Below are positions 26,317 to 35,928 of a stretch of 64,000 bases of DNA, piece by piece; the stretch's first letter is position 1; each line of letters opens with the position of its first letter. Source of the stretch: Gemmatimonadales bacterium (GTDB taxonomy: Bacteria; Gemmatimonadota; Gemmatimonadetes; Longimicrobiales; Gaopeijiaceae); NCBI GenBank assembly GCA_007692605.1, contig REBS01000081.1, positions 19,849-83,848 on the forward strand, read 5' to 3'. The position numbers were made by a program, and so were the translations under genes. Under the pieces are notes generated by a model. The model saw only the letters and a list, made by a program, of their open reading frames with translations, had not been told where the DNA came from and did no database searches.

Positions 26317-27357
26317 ATGATTTCACGTGAGGACATCCTGGCTCTTGCCCCCACACCCCTGCCCAACCGGCGCCCCGATCGGTATATCGGAGCCGACGGC
26401 GGGATCGCGCTTTCCGAGCTGCATCCCGCGGATCGCGCCGCCCTCGGGCCCCTCTACGAGGCGCTGAAGAGCCTGTACGGGCAGTGGCTCCGGGATCGTC
26501 CCGGGATCGACGGGGAGGCGCTGGCGAGGAGGGTTCGGGCGTTCGGGGCCCTTCCGCTCTCCCGCCTGGCGGAATCGCTGGGGGATCCGACCCGCGAGTT
26601 CGACGACCTGCGGTGGAGCGTGCGTCGGGCGATCCACGACCTCCGGGGTGGCGGGCTCTTCGCGCTGCGGCTCTATGGAGGCCTTCCGGAGGCCGATCTG
26701 GCCGGGGATCCCGAAACTCTTCTGGCTGCCGCCTTTCTGGCCCGGGACCAGGCGAAGATCATTCGCAACATCCTGCCCGAGCTGGATCCCGTGGGGCGGG
26801 CCGCGGACGAGGCCGAGAAAGTGCACGCCTTCGGGGACGTGCTCGAGAAGTGGGACGGGTTTCGCGTGCCCGGGGCTTCGTCGGGGGCGGTGGTGAGGGT
26901 GCGCAGCGAGTATGGCGGACCCCTGGCGTCGTGCTGTCTCGAGGCCTCGACGGTCGACCGGATCCTCTACAACCTGATCAACAACGCACTCCGGTTCAGC
27001 GCCGGCGACTCGGTCGAATTGCAGGTGGTCGAGATCCCCGGGGGGGCCCTGCGCTGGGTGGTGAGCAATCGACTGTCCGACGACCAGCGGGATTGGCTCG
27101 ATCGCGAGGTGGGCGAGGGGCGGGGAATCTTCCGGCCGGGGGTGACGCGCGGGGGGGAGGGGACGGGGCTGGCCTCGTGCGCCGAATTCGTGTCGTCGGC
27201 CTTCGGGCTCGGGGGTGCCGACGGTGCGCTGCGCGACGGGTACCTGGGGGCCGGGTGGGGCGGGGAGCGCTTCGACGCCTGGTTCCACTGGCCCCTCTAC
27301 GCCCCGGAGGCCTCTGCCGAGGGGAGTCGGGCCGTGACCGCGGGGAGGGAGCGATGA
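26317..27357 (+). CDS. Cytoplasmic histidine-kinase-like ATPase domain protein
   Basis: H-box-like VRRAIHDLRGGG, N-box VDRILYNLINNALRFS, G-box-like GGEGTGLASCAEFV; no TM or sensor domain seen. Confidence 0.6.
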   Translation: MISREDILALAPTPLPNRRPDRYIGADGGIALSELHPADRAALGPLYEALKSLYGQWLRDRPGIDGEALARRVRAFGALPLSRLAESLGDPTREFDDLRWSVRRAIHDLRGGGLFALRLYGGLPEADLAGDPETLLAAAFLARDQAKIIRNILPELDPVGRAADEAEKVHAFGDVLEKWDGFRVPGASSGAVVRVRSEYGGPLASCCLEASTVDRILYNLINNALRFSAGDSVELQVVEIPGGALRWVVSNRLSDDQRDWLDREVGEGRGIFRPGVTRGGEGTGLASCAEFVSSAFGLGGADGALRDGYLGAGWGGERFDAWFHWPLYAPEASAEGSRAVTAGRER

Positions 27358-28022
27358 GCGAGGATACTCTTCCGACGCTGCCGCGCCGGGTGGTGATGGT
27401 GGTGACCGCACCGGTGACGCTCTTCGAGCGGCTGAAGGAGCGCCCGGTCTCGCTGGGTGCGATGATCCTGGGGGCGCTCCTGGTGGGTGCGGCCGCGGCG
27501 ATGATCCCGGTCGAGCTTATGCAGGAGACCATCCGGGAGCAGATGATCGCAGCCGGTCAGGATCCGGGGGAGGCGGTCGGGACCGCCGGGAGGGTCGCGT
27601 GGGTGTTCGGAATCTTCGGGCCGCTGGTGTTCTGGCCCCTACTGGCGGTGATCACCGCGGGGCTCTACAGCGTGATCTTCCTGTTCGCCTTCGGATACGA
27701 GGGGAGCTTCCGGAAGCTCCTTTCGATCACGGCACACGCACTCCTGGTGGCGGCGCTGGGCACGCTCCTGCTGGCGCCGCTGCGGATGATTACCGCGGAC
27801 CCCCAGCTGACGCTCTCGGTCGGCAGCTTCTTCTTCTTTCTGGAAGATGGGATTCTCCTTCGCTTCCTCGAGCTGCTCGACCTTTTCAACCTCTGGACCT
27901 ACGTGTTGATCGGGATCGGTGCGGCGGTGATCGACGGAAGTCGCTCACGGACCGAAGGAGCGATGGTGGCGCTCGGAGCCGCGGTCCTCTTCAGCTTTGT
28001 GCTCGCTGCCCTGACTGGCTAG
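27354..28022 (+). CDS. YIP1 family membrane protein
   Basis: PVTLFERLKERPVSLGAMILGALLVGAAAAM followed by TM helices; ATGA overlap with the preceding gene. Confidence 0.65.
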   Translation: MSEDTLPTLPRRVVMVVTAPVTLFERLKERPVSLGAMILGALLVGAAAAMIPVELMQETIREQMIAAGQDPGEAVGTAGRVAWVFGIFGPLVFWPLLAVITAGLYSVIFLFAFGYEGSFRKLLSITAHALLVAALGTLLLAPLRMITADPQLTLSVGSFFFFLEDGILLRFLELLDLFNLWTYVLIGIGAAVIDGSRSRTEGAMVALGAAVLFSFVLAALTG

Positions 28023-28092
28023 GCGCCCGGCTTCGCCGTGGGTCTTCGTGGCGGGGTCTCCGCTGACCCGGGGGCGTTGGGGTTCGCGGTGC

Positions 28093-28641
28093 TCAGCGGC
28101 CTCGCACGATGCGTGCCTGGGACCCGACCTCGATTCCCTGCTCCGCGAACCAGCCCTGAGGCACTTCGAGCGCGAACATCGCGGGGCGTGTGGACTCGTG
28201 CATTTCCTCGGTCTCGGGCTCCATCTGCTGGATGTCGACGATCACCTGTCGTCGGTCCAGGAAGGCGATGTCGAGGGGGATGAAGGTGTTCTGCATCCAG
28301 AACGAGAGGGTTTCCTGTTCGTCGAAGATGAAGAGCATGCCCTCTCCTTCGGGGAGTTCGGACCGGTGCATCAGCCCCCGCTCGCGCGCCGCCGGGGTCG
28401 CGGCGACCTCGGCCCGCACCGTGTCGGTATCGAAGATGACCCATGCGGTGCCCCGCGGAGGCCGGTCGATCGGCGCACTCTCTGCCGCCCGCTGGCCTTC
28501 CGCGGCGGAATTCCCATTGTCGCCGCACGCGACAAGCAGGGGCAGAACGAGGAGAAGGAGGGCGGAGCGCAGGGAGGATGAAGCCATGGGACTCGGGGGC
28601 TGAGGGGTACGCAGGGTGTCTCGCATCGGAACAGTCTTCAT
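28093..28641 (-). CDS. DUF192 lipoprotein
   Basis: Lipobox LLVACG; AATPAARERGLMHRSELPEGEGMLFIFDEQETLSFWMQNTFIPLDIAFLD. Exact start uncertain. Confidence 0.85.
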   Translation of the reverse strand: MKTVPMRDTLRTPQPPSPMASSSLRSALLLLVLPLLVACGDNGNSAAEGQRAAESAPIDRPPRGTAWVIFDTDTVRAEVAATPAARERGLMHRSELPEGEGMLFIFDEQETLSFWMQNTFIPLDIAFLDRRQVIVDIQQMEPETEEMHESTRPAMFALEVPQGWFAEQGIEVGSQARIVRGR

Positions 28642-28788
28642 GCTAACTTACCGTTCCTTTGCTGAGAAGGTGCCTGACGGGAGGGTATGTTGCCCGTGGG
28701 GTTCCGGAGTCAGTCCTCCGGGGGTTCGGTGTCGGATCGAGACGCGGCGCCGAACGACGGTCCTCGAACTGCACGGAGTCGATACGCG

Positions 28789-29046
28789 ATGGTGGATCCG
28801 GGTCTTCTGGAAATCCTGGTCTGTCCGGAATCAAAGGTGCCCGTTCGGCTCGCCGACGAGGCTCTTCTGGACCGAGTGAACCACTCCGTGAGCGAGGGGA
28901 CGTTGAGCAACCGTGGCGGCGATCCGGTACGGGAGCCCCTCGAAGCCGGACTCGTCCGGGAGGGTGATGATCGGCTCTATCCGGTGCGCGACGGGATCCC
29001 GGTCATGCTGATCGATGAGGCGATCGACCTTGACCGGCCGGCCTGA
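28789..29046 (+). CDS. Trm112 family protein
   Basis: LLEILVCPESKVPVRL and RLYPVRDGIPVMLIDEA. Confidence 0.8.
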   Translation: MVDPGLLEILVCPESKVPVRLADEALLDRVNHSVSEGTLSNRGGDPVREPLEAGLVREGDDRLYPVRDGIPVMLIDEAIDLDRPA

Positions 29047-29200
29047 GAAGGTTTTCCTTTCCGGCAGGATTTCTGCCCTCCCTCTCCGACCTGATACGAT
29101 GCCTCGGGGTTCCAACCGCCGGTTGCGGCCCGCGCCGAAGGCACATGGATCGGCTGCGAGTCGGGAGTCACCAACCGCAACATCCGATACGGGTCAGGTC

Positions 29201-30424
29201 ATGCCTGTGATGTCCAAATTGAAGGACACACCCAGAGCCGGGAAGCCCTCGTCAGCAATGTTCGCGCTGGCGCGCGGTGGCGCCGTGCTCCTCCTCCTCC
29301 TGCTCGCCGCCTGCGGAACCGAGTACCCGCAGAACTCCCTGAGCCCTCACTCCGACTTTGCCGAGACGATCCATCAGCTCTACGTGAGCATCTTCTGGTG
29401 GACGATGTTCATCCTGGCGGTGGTCTGGGTCCTCCTGGCCTGGGTCGTGGTGAAATTCCGGGCCCGCGAGGGTGACGAGAAACCTCGACAGATCCGGGGG
29501 CATCTCGGACTCGAGATCGGCTGGACCGTCGGACCGGCTCTCATCGTGATCGCGATCGCGATTCCCACGATTCAGGCGGTGTTCGCCACGCAGCGGCCCG
29601 TCTCCGAGGACGCCATGACCGTCGAGGTGACGGGGCACCGATTCTGGTGGGAGTTCCATTACCCGGAACAGGGCATCACCACCGCCAACGAGCTCGTGCT
29701 GCCCGTCGACCGGCCGGTCAACCTGCGTCTGGGTTCGCCCGATGTGATTCACTCTTTCTGGGTTCCGAAGCTGGGAGGAAAGCGCGACGCCAACCCGACG
29801 GTGGCCGTGCGCGACGGAGAGGAGCCGAAGTACAACTGGCTCTTCTTCACACCCCAGGAGACGGGGTACTTCTACGGCCAGTGCGCGGAGTTCTGCGGGG
29901 AGTCGCACGCCTTCATGGCCATGCGTGTCCTCGTCGAGACCGAAGAGGACTTCGAGGCCTGGGCGGATCGCTGGCGAGAGTCTCCGGGGGCGCTGCCTCC
30001 GTCGGGTCCCGAGCAGCCGGAAGATGAGACGGAGTTGGAGATGGCCGGGATGCCCGTGCAGGCCGACGAGCCCGATGAGCTCGAGGTCGGCGACGAGGAC
30101 CCCCTCGTGGCGATGGGCCGTGACGTGTTCCTGAACCAGGCCACCTGCCTCGCCTGTCACGCCATCGAGGGCACGAGCGCGCAGGGGGACCGGGGACCGA
30201 ACCTGACCCTTTTCGGCGAGCGGACCACCCTGGCCTCGGGGATCCTCGAGAACAACCCCGAGAATCTGGCCGCGTGGATCAAGGACCCGTGGGCGTTCAA
30301 GCCCGCCGCCGCCATGCCCGGCGTCGACTACGACATGCAGGGCACCGCCGGCTTCTGGCCCGCCACCGAGCTCTCCGATGAGCAGGTACGGGCCGTCTCC
30401 GCCTATCTCCTGAGCCTGAAATGA
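29201..30424 (+). CDS. coxB: Cytochrome c oxidase subunit II with fused cytochrome c domain (caa3 type)
   Basis: CuA site YGQCAEFCGESHAFMAMRV; heme c motif CLACH; two TM helices. Confidence 0.92.
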   Translation: MPVMSKLKDTPRAGKPSSAMFALARGGAVLLLLLLAACGTEYPQNSLSPHSDFAETIHQLYVSIFWWTMFILAVVWVLLAWVVVKFRAREGDEKPRQIRGHLGLEIGWTVGPALIVIAIAIPTIQAVFATQRPVSEDAMTVEVTGHRFWWEFHYPEQGITTANELVLPVDRPVNLRLGSPDVIHSFWVPKLGGKRDANPTVAVRDGEEPKYNWLFFTPQETGYFYGQCAEFCGESHAFMAMRVLVETEEDFEAWADRWRESPGALPPSGPEQPEDETELEMAGMPVQADEPDELEVGDEDPLVAMGRDVFLNQATCLACHAIEGTSAQGDRGPNLTLFGERTTLASGILENNPENLAAWIKDPWAFKPAAAMPGVDYDMQGTAGFWPATELSDEQVRAVSAYLLSLK

Positions 30425-30467
30425 GCACTCGGGGCTTTGCGTTCGTCATGAACCAGGAAGGAAATCA

Positions 30468-32306
30468 ATGTCGTCGGTAGCGACCCAGCAGGCTGACACC
30501 CACTCCGGGGCCCACGAAGAGGAAACGGGGCTCTGGAGCTGGATCACGACGGTCGATCACAAGCGGATCGCCATCATGTACTTCGTGACCGCCACGATCT
30601 TCTTCTTCGTGGGCGGTGTGGAAGCCATGATCATGCGCTTCCAGCTCATGAATCCGGAGCAGAGCCTGATCTCGGCTGAGCTGTACAACCAGCTCTTCAC
30701 GATGCACGGGACCACCATGATCTTCCTGGTGGCCATGCCGATGGCGGTGGCATTCTTCAACTACGTGGTGCCGCTCCAGATCGGGGCGCGCGACGTGGCC
30801 TTCCCACGATTGAACGCCCTCTCGTACTGGATCTTCCTCTTCGGAGGGCTCTACCTGAACGCCTCGTGGCTCTTCGCCGCGGCGCCGAACGCGAGCTGGG
30901 TCGGGTACGCCACGCTGACGTCGAGCCAGTTCTCGCCCGGGGTCAATGTGGACTTCTGGTTCATCTCGCTCTCGATTCTGGGGATCGCGTCGATCGCGGG
31001 AGGAGTGAACTTCATCACGACCATTGTGAACATGCGGGCTCCCGGCATGAAACTCATGCGGATGCCCCTGTTCACCTGGATGACCTTCGTCACGAGCTTC
31101 CTCCTGATCACGGCGATCCCGGTTATCGCCGTCGCACTGATCTTCCTGGGCTTCGACCGCCTCTTCGGCACGGTCTTCTTCGACCCCGGAATGGGGGGTG
31201 ATCCGGTCCTCTGGCAGCACCTGTTCTGGATCTTCGGTCATCCGGAAGTCTACATCCTGATCCTGCCCGCCTTCGGGGTGATCTCCGATGTGATTCCGAC
31301 GTTCTCGAAGAAGCCCCTCTTCGGATATCCGATCGTGGTGTATGCCGGGATCCTGATCGGCTTCATCGGATGGGGGGTCTGGAGCCACCACATGTTCACC
31401 GTGGGGCTCGGGCCGATCGCGGACTCCTTCTTCGTTGCCGCAACGATGATCATCGCGATCCCCACCGGGGTGAAGATCTTCAACTGGATCGCGACGATGT
31501 GGGGGGGCTCGATACGGTTCACCACCGCCATGCTCTTCTCGATCGGACTCCTGGCGGTATTCACCGTCGGAGGCCTGTCGGGCATCATGCACGCCTCGGC
31601 TCCGGTGAACCTGCAGCAGCACGATACCTACTTCGTGGTTGCGCACTTCCATTACGTGATCGTGGGGGGTGCGATGATGGGTCTCTGGGCGGGACTCTAC
31701 TACTGGTTCCCGAAGGCCTCGGGCCGGTTCCTCAACGAGACGCTCGGCAAGTGGCACTTCTGGACCACGATGATCGGCTTCAACCTGACCTTCTTCCCGA
31801 TGCACTTTTCGGGGATGTTCGGAATGCCTCGCCGGATCTACACCTACTCGGCCGACCTGAACGTCGCGATCTACAATCAGCTCGCGACGATCGGGGCGGT
31901 GATCTTCGCCATCTCGGCCGTGATCATGGTGTGGAACCTGGTGCAGAGCTGGAGGAAGGGAGAGAAGGCCCCGGCGGACCCCTGGGGCGCGCCTCACCTG
32001 GAGTGGTCGATCCCGTCGCCCCCGCACCACTACAACTTCCCGGAGCTGCCCACGGTGCGGAGCCGGGAGCCGCTCTGGAACGATGGCGAGCGCGAGGAGA
32101 TCCTGGCGGTCACGATGGGAGAGGCGACCGAAGAGCCCCACATGCCGAACCCGTCCTACTGGCCGATTCTCCTGGCGGCGTCGATCACCCTCGCCTGGGC
32201 ACTGGTCATGACCGGAGTCTGGTGGGTCATCGCACTCGGGATCATCCCGGTCTTCTTCTGCACCCTCATGTGGGGGCTGGAGCCGGCCTTCCCCGAGGAT
32301 CACTGA
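30468..32306 (+). CDS. ctaD: Cytochrome c oxidase subunit I
   Basis: WITTVDHKRIAIMYF, WIFGHPEVYILILPAFGVISD, HDTYFVVAHFHYVIVGG. Confidence 0.96.
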   Translation: MSSVATQQADTHSGAHEEETGLWSWITTVDHKRIAIMYFVTATIFFFVGGVEAMIMRFQLMNPEQSLISAELYNQLFTMHGTTMIFLVAMPMAVAFFNYVVPLQIGARDVAFPRLNALSYWIFLFGGLYLNASWLFAAAPNASWVGYATLTSSQFSPGVNVDFWFISLSILGIASIAGGVNFITTIVNMRAPGMKLMRMPLFTWMTFVTSFLLITAIPVIAVALIFLGFDRLFGTVFFDPGMGGDPVLWQHLFWIFGHPEVYILILPAFGVISDVIPTFSKKPLFGYPIVVYAGILIGFIGWGVWSHHMFTVGLGPIADSFFVAATMIIAIPTGVKIFNWIATMWGGSIRFTTAMLFSIGLLAVFTVGGLSGIMHASAPVNLQQHDTYFVVAHFHYVIVGGAMMGLWAGLYYWFPKASGRFLNETLGKWHFWTTMIGFNLTFFPMHFSGMFGMPRRIYTYSADLNVAIYNQLATIGAVIFAISAVIMVWNLVQSWRKGEKAPADPWGAPHLEWSIPSPPHHYNFPELPTVRSREPLWNDGEREEILAVTMGEATEEPHMPNPSYWPILLAASITLAWALVMTGVWWVIALGIIPVFFCTLMWGLEPAFPEDH

Positions 32307-32350
32307 ACGACCGATTCGAATCACCGCAAAACCAAGACGCGGACGACGAT

Positions 32351-32941
32351 ATGGCGCAGGCAGCAGCGGCGGATCATCACGCCACCAATACGGGCATCTC
32401 GAACTTCAAGCTGGGATTCTGGACCTTCCTGGCTTCGGAGTGCCTCTTTTTCGGGACACTGATTTCGACCTATATGGTCTACAAGGGCACGGCCCTCGTG
32501 GGACCCTATCCGGCCGAGATCTTCAGCGTGATCACCACGACCGTGAGCACCACCGTGCTCCTCTTCTCGTCGCTGGCGATGGTGCTCGCACTCGACGCGG
32601 TGCAGAAGGCCAACAAGAAGGCGGCGCTCTGGTGGCTCTTCGCGGTGATCGCGATGGGAGGCATCTTCCTGGGAATGGAGTTTCAGAGCTACCTGAAGTA
32701 CATCGACTACGGGCTGACCCTCACCTCGAGCACCTTCGGGTCGTCGTACTACGTTCTGACCGGAACCCATAAGGTCCACGTCCTCTTCGGGATGATCTGG
32801 ATGGGCATCCTGGGCTGGCGGATCTACACGAACCGGATCGGGCCGCCGCAGGCCGAGCAGGTCGAGGTGGCGGGGCTCTATTGGCACTTCGTCGATATCA
32901 TCTGGATCGTGATCTTCACCCTGGTCTACCTGATTCCGTAA
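32351..32941 (+). CDS. ctaE: Cytochrome c oxidase subunit III
   Basis: LGFWTFLASECLFFGTLISTY, THKVHVLFGMIWM, VAGLYWHFVDIIWIVIFTLVYLIP. Confidence 0.93.
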   Translation: MAQAAAADHHATNTGISNFKLGFWTFLASECLFFGTLISTYMVYKGTALVGPYPAEIFSVITTTVSTTVLLFSSLAMVLALDAVQKANKKAALWWLFAVIAMGGIFLGMEFQSYLKYIDYGLTLTSSTFGSSYYVLTGTHKVHVLFGMIWMGILGWRIYTNRIGPPQAEQVEVAGLYWHFVDIIWIVIFTLVYLIP

Positions 32942-32952
32942 GGACCGAACCG

Positions 32953-33297
32953 ATGAGTACCGAACTGCAGGCAACACAGAGCGGAGAGCACAGTCACGAC
33001 GAAGAGGGCCACGGCTCGGTCGCGATGTACATATGGATCGGGGTGATCCTCGCCGTACTCACCTTCGTCGAGGTGGCGGTCTTCTACATCGAGGCCTTCG
33101 AGGCGGTCGAGGTTCCCATCCTGGTGGTTCTGTCGACGGCCAAGGTGATTCTCGTGGTCATGTACTTCATGCACCTCAAGATGGAGCACCGGGCCCTGAC
33201 CGGACTCTTCATGTCGGGCGTGGTGCTCACCGTATTCATGGTCTGCGCCCTGATCATTCTCTACCATTTCCTCCCACGCTTCGCCTTCGCCCCGTAG
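32953..33297 (+). CDS. ctaF: Cytochrome c oxidase subunit IV-like
   Basis: Three TM helices; AKVILVVMYFMHLKMEHR; follows subunit III. Confidence 0.85.
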   Translation: MSTELQATQSGEHSHDEEGHGSVAMYIWIGVILAVLTFVEVAVFYIEAFEAVEVPILVVLSTAKVILVVMYFMHLKMEHRALTGLFMSGVVLTVFMVCALIILYHFLPRFAFAP

Positions 33298-33422
33298 CGA
33301 CGCGAGGGACGGGTGCTTGCAGCCCGGGTTGAGCTGGGCCCGGACGGGTAGAGCCGGCCATGGACCCCCCGCCGGGGGCTCCCGGCCATTTGCAGGACTC
33401 TCGCGGGAACCTTGCAGGAATC

Positions 33423-34250
33423 ATGGATATTCACGGCTTCGAAGTCTTTCCGAGCATCCTTGTGGGATGCCTCTACCTGCTCGGGGCCTACGCGATCGCG
33501 GTCGGGCCGGCTCGGCGCCGCTTCGGGTGGTCCCGCGAGCCGGTGTCCCGCCGGAGGGCGCTCTCCTGGACGATCGCCGTCCTCGTGATCTTCTTTTCGC
33601 TGAACGGCCCACTCCACGAATGGGCGGACGGGTACCTTTTCAGTGCCCACATGGTGCAGCATCTCATCCTGATGCTCCTCATGCCGCCCCTTCTGATCTA
33701 CGGTCTCCCCCACTGGCTGATCCGGAAGGTGCTCGAAGTCCCCGGGGTGTATCGCGCGGCCCGGTTCCTCACCCATCCGGTCGTGGCCTTCGTGTCGTAC
33801 AACCTGGTGTTCATCTTCTGGCACTTTCCGGAGATGTACAACCTGGCCCTGCTCGATCACAACGTGCATATCGTGCAGCATCTGAGCTTCATGGCGGTCG
33901 CCGTGATGATGTGGTGGCCCATCATGAGTCCGGTCGAGGAACTCCAGCGAATTCCGACGGGGCCGCTCCTGATGGGCTGGATCTTCCTCTTCGGGATCCC
34001 GGGCACGGTGGTCTCGGCGCTGATCACCCTGTCCAACGAGGTGCTTTACCCCTTCTACGCCGCCGCACCCCGTATCACGGCGCTTTCCCCGCTCGACGAC
34101 CAGCGATTGGGGGGGCTGATCATGTGGATTCCGGGGATGCTCGTCTTCTGGGTGGCCATCACGGTCGTGTTTTTCCGCTGGACCTCGTACGAATACAAGA
34201 GTTGGAAGGAAGACCCCGAAGCGCTCCCGACGGGCGAGATCGGGCCATGA
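33423..34250 (+). CDS. ctaG: CtaG-type cytochrome c oxidase assembly membrane protein
   Basis: FFSLNGPLHEWADGYLFSAHMVQHLILMLLMPPLLIYGLP; oxidase cluster context. Confidence 0.82.
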   Translation: MDIHGFEVFPSILVGCLYLLGAYAIAVGPARRRFGWSREPVSRRRALSWTIAVLVIFFSLNGPLHEWADGYLFSAHMVQHLILMLLMPPLLIYGLPHWLIRKVLEVPGVYRAARFLTHPVVAFVSYNLVFIFWHFPEMYNLALLDHNVHIVQHLSFMAVAVMMWWPIMSPVEELQRIPTGPLLMGWIFLFGIPGTVVSALITLSNEVLYPFYAAAPRITALSPLDDQRLGGLIMWIPGMLVFWVAITVVFFRWTSYEYKSWKEDPEALPTGEIGP

Positions 34251-34290
34251 CGCGCCTCCTGCGGACCCGTCTCGCGTCGAGTGCGATCCC

Positions 34291-35073
34291 ATGACGGGCC
34301 GGCGGGCGCTACTGGTGCTTCTTTCGGGGATGGCGGGCGGTCTTTGCACGCTGGTCGCCTCGCCCACGAGCGCGGGGGCACAGTCCAACGAATGGAAGGT
34401 CGAAGGGGAGCTCGGGGGTGCCATCTTCTTCGGCAATCGGGAGCAGACCCAGTTCTCGACGCGAATGGTCGTGGAGCGGGCCGATGAGCTCTTCGAGTCC
34501 GCTTCGGATTTCCGCTTCAGCTATGGCGTCTCGACCGACTCCGAGGGTGTGCGCGAGATCAATCGGCGTTCCTGGTCCGCGTCCACCTCGCTCGACTTTC
34601 GTCCTGAAGAGCGCTGGCGGCCCTCGGTCTCCGGGCGCATGGAATCCGCGTTCGAACGGCGGATTGCACTGCGCTACAACGCGGGAGCGGGAATGCGGGT
34701 GAGTTGGGACCGGGATCGACGAAACCGCGTCGACTTCTCTCTCTCGATCCTCGCCGAACGTACCTATGCACGCGAAGGGGGGCGCGGCACCCCCGACGAG
34801 GTGAGCCTGGCGCGCTGGTCGTCGAATTTCCGGGTGCGCAGGAGCTACTTCGACGACCGATTTAGTTTCGACTCGAACAACACCTACCGACCCGTCTTCG
34901 ACTCCTTCGGCAACTTCACCCTCTCGTCGAGAAACTCCTTCTCACTCGGGCTCACCGAGGTGATCGCCCTGCGGTTTTCGGTCTCGACCGAATACGACTC
35001 CGGTGCGCTGGACCGAGGGGCCGACACGAACCGGGACGGGCAGGTGCAGATCACGATGGTGGCGCGGTTCTGA
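34291..35073 (+). CDS. DUF481 outer membrane protein
   Basis: Signal peptide; EWKVEGELGGAIFFGNREQTQFSTRMVVERADE...; alternating strands ending VQITMVARF. Confidence 0.7.
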   Translation: MTGRRALLVLLSGMAGGLCTLVASPTSAGAQSNEWKVEGELGGAIFFGNREQTQFSTRMVVERADELFESASDFRFSYGVSTDSEGVREINRRSWSASTSLDFRPEERWRPSVSGRMESAFERRIALRYNAGAGMRVSWDRDRRNRVDFSLSILAERTYAREGGRGTPDEVSLARWSSNFRVRRSYFDDRFSFDSNNTYRPVFDSFGNFTLSSRNSFSLGLTEVIALRFSVSTEYDSGALDRGADTNRDGQVQITMVARF

Positions 35074-35928
35074 TCAACGGATCCGAATCGTTCCCCGAGC
35101 CATCGTTACCGCTTCGCCGACCAGGTGCACTCGATCGCCACGCATCCGGACCTCGAGTGTGCCCTCCCGCGCAGAGAGTTGACGGGCCCTGAGGGTGTCT
35201 CCGAGGCGGGCCGCCCAATGGGGACCCAGGACACAGTGGGCCATTCCCGTGACGGGATCCTCGTCGACTCCCACCCAGGGACCGAAGAAGCGGGAGACGA
35301 AGTGGGGGCTCTCGGGGGTCGGGTCCCGGACCGCCGCCGTGACCGAAACTCCGAGCATCCCGACCGGGAGAGGGACCCTTCGAAGGGCGCCGAGGTCGGG
35401 GCGGAGCGTTCGCACGTCCTCGACACCGGAGAGCTCGACCACTCCGCATCGGGCACCGGCGGCGAAGGGGGTCTCCTCGAAACACCCGAGTGCGGTCATC
35501 AGTCCCGGTGGGGGAGGGCCGGGAAGAGGGGGGTCGGCGGGAAAATCGAGGCGAAGCAGGTGCCCATCGGCTTCGGAACTCCCCGCCTCGCGATGAACCG
35601 TCAGCTCTCCGGAGGCCGAGAGGAATCGCAGGGCTGAAGGGGCACCGCCCTCGAAGAGCACGTGGGCGGTGGCAAGGGTCGCGTGACCGCAGAGCGTGAC
35701 CTCGGTGGTTGGAGTGAACCACCTCAGCGTTCGCACCCCCTCGTCGTTCGGAGCGGACGGAAACGCCGTCTCGGAGAGGTTGATCTCGGCGGCGATCGCC
35801 TGCATGGCTTCCGCGTCGAGCTCCGACTCGCGATCGGGGAGCACGACCGCGGCGGGATTCCCCGAAAAGGGTCGGCGAGTGAAGGCGTCGACGACCCGGA
35901 ACTCCCGCCAGTCCTCCCCGGACGTCAT
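35074..35928 (-). CDS. PhzF family isomerase
   Basis: FRVVDAFTRRPFSGNPAAVVLPD, AAEINLSETAFP, LRWFTPTTEVTLCGHATLATAHVLF, DEDPVTGMAHCVLGPHWA. Confidence 0.92.
   Translation of the reverse strand: MTSGEDWREFRVVDAFTRRPFSGNPAAVVLPDRESELDAEAMQAIAAEINLSETAFPSAPNDEGVRTLRWFTPTTEVTLCGHATLATAHVLFEGGAPSALRFLSASGELTVHREAGSSEADGHLLRLDFPADPPLPGPPPPGLMTALGCFEETPFAAGARCGVVELSGVEDVRTLRPDLGALRRVPLPVGMLGVSVTAAVRDPTPESPHFVSRFFGPWVGVDEDPVTGMAHCVLGPHWAARLGDTLRARQLSAREGTLEVRMRGDRVHLVGEAVTMARGTIRIR

Noticed and set aside
30465-32324. 619-aa minus-strand ORF opposite ctaD
   Set aside because: Exactly antisense to cytochrome oxidase subunit I; charged, His/Arg/Asp-rich shadow frame.
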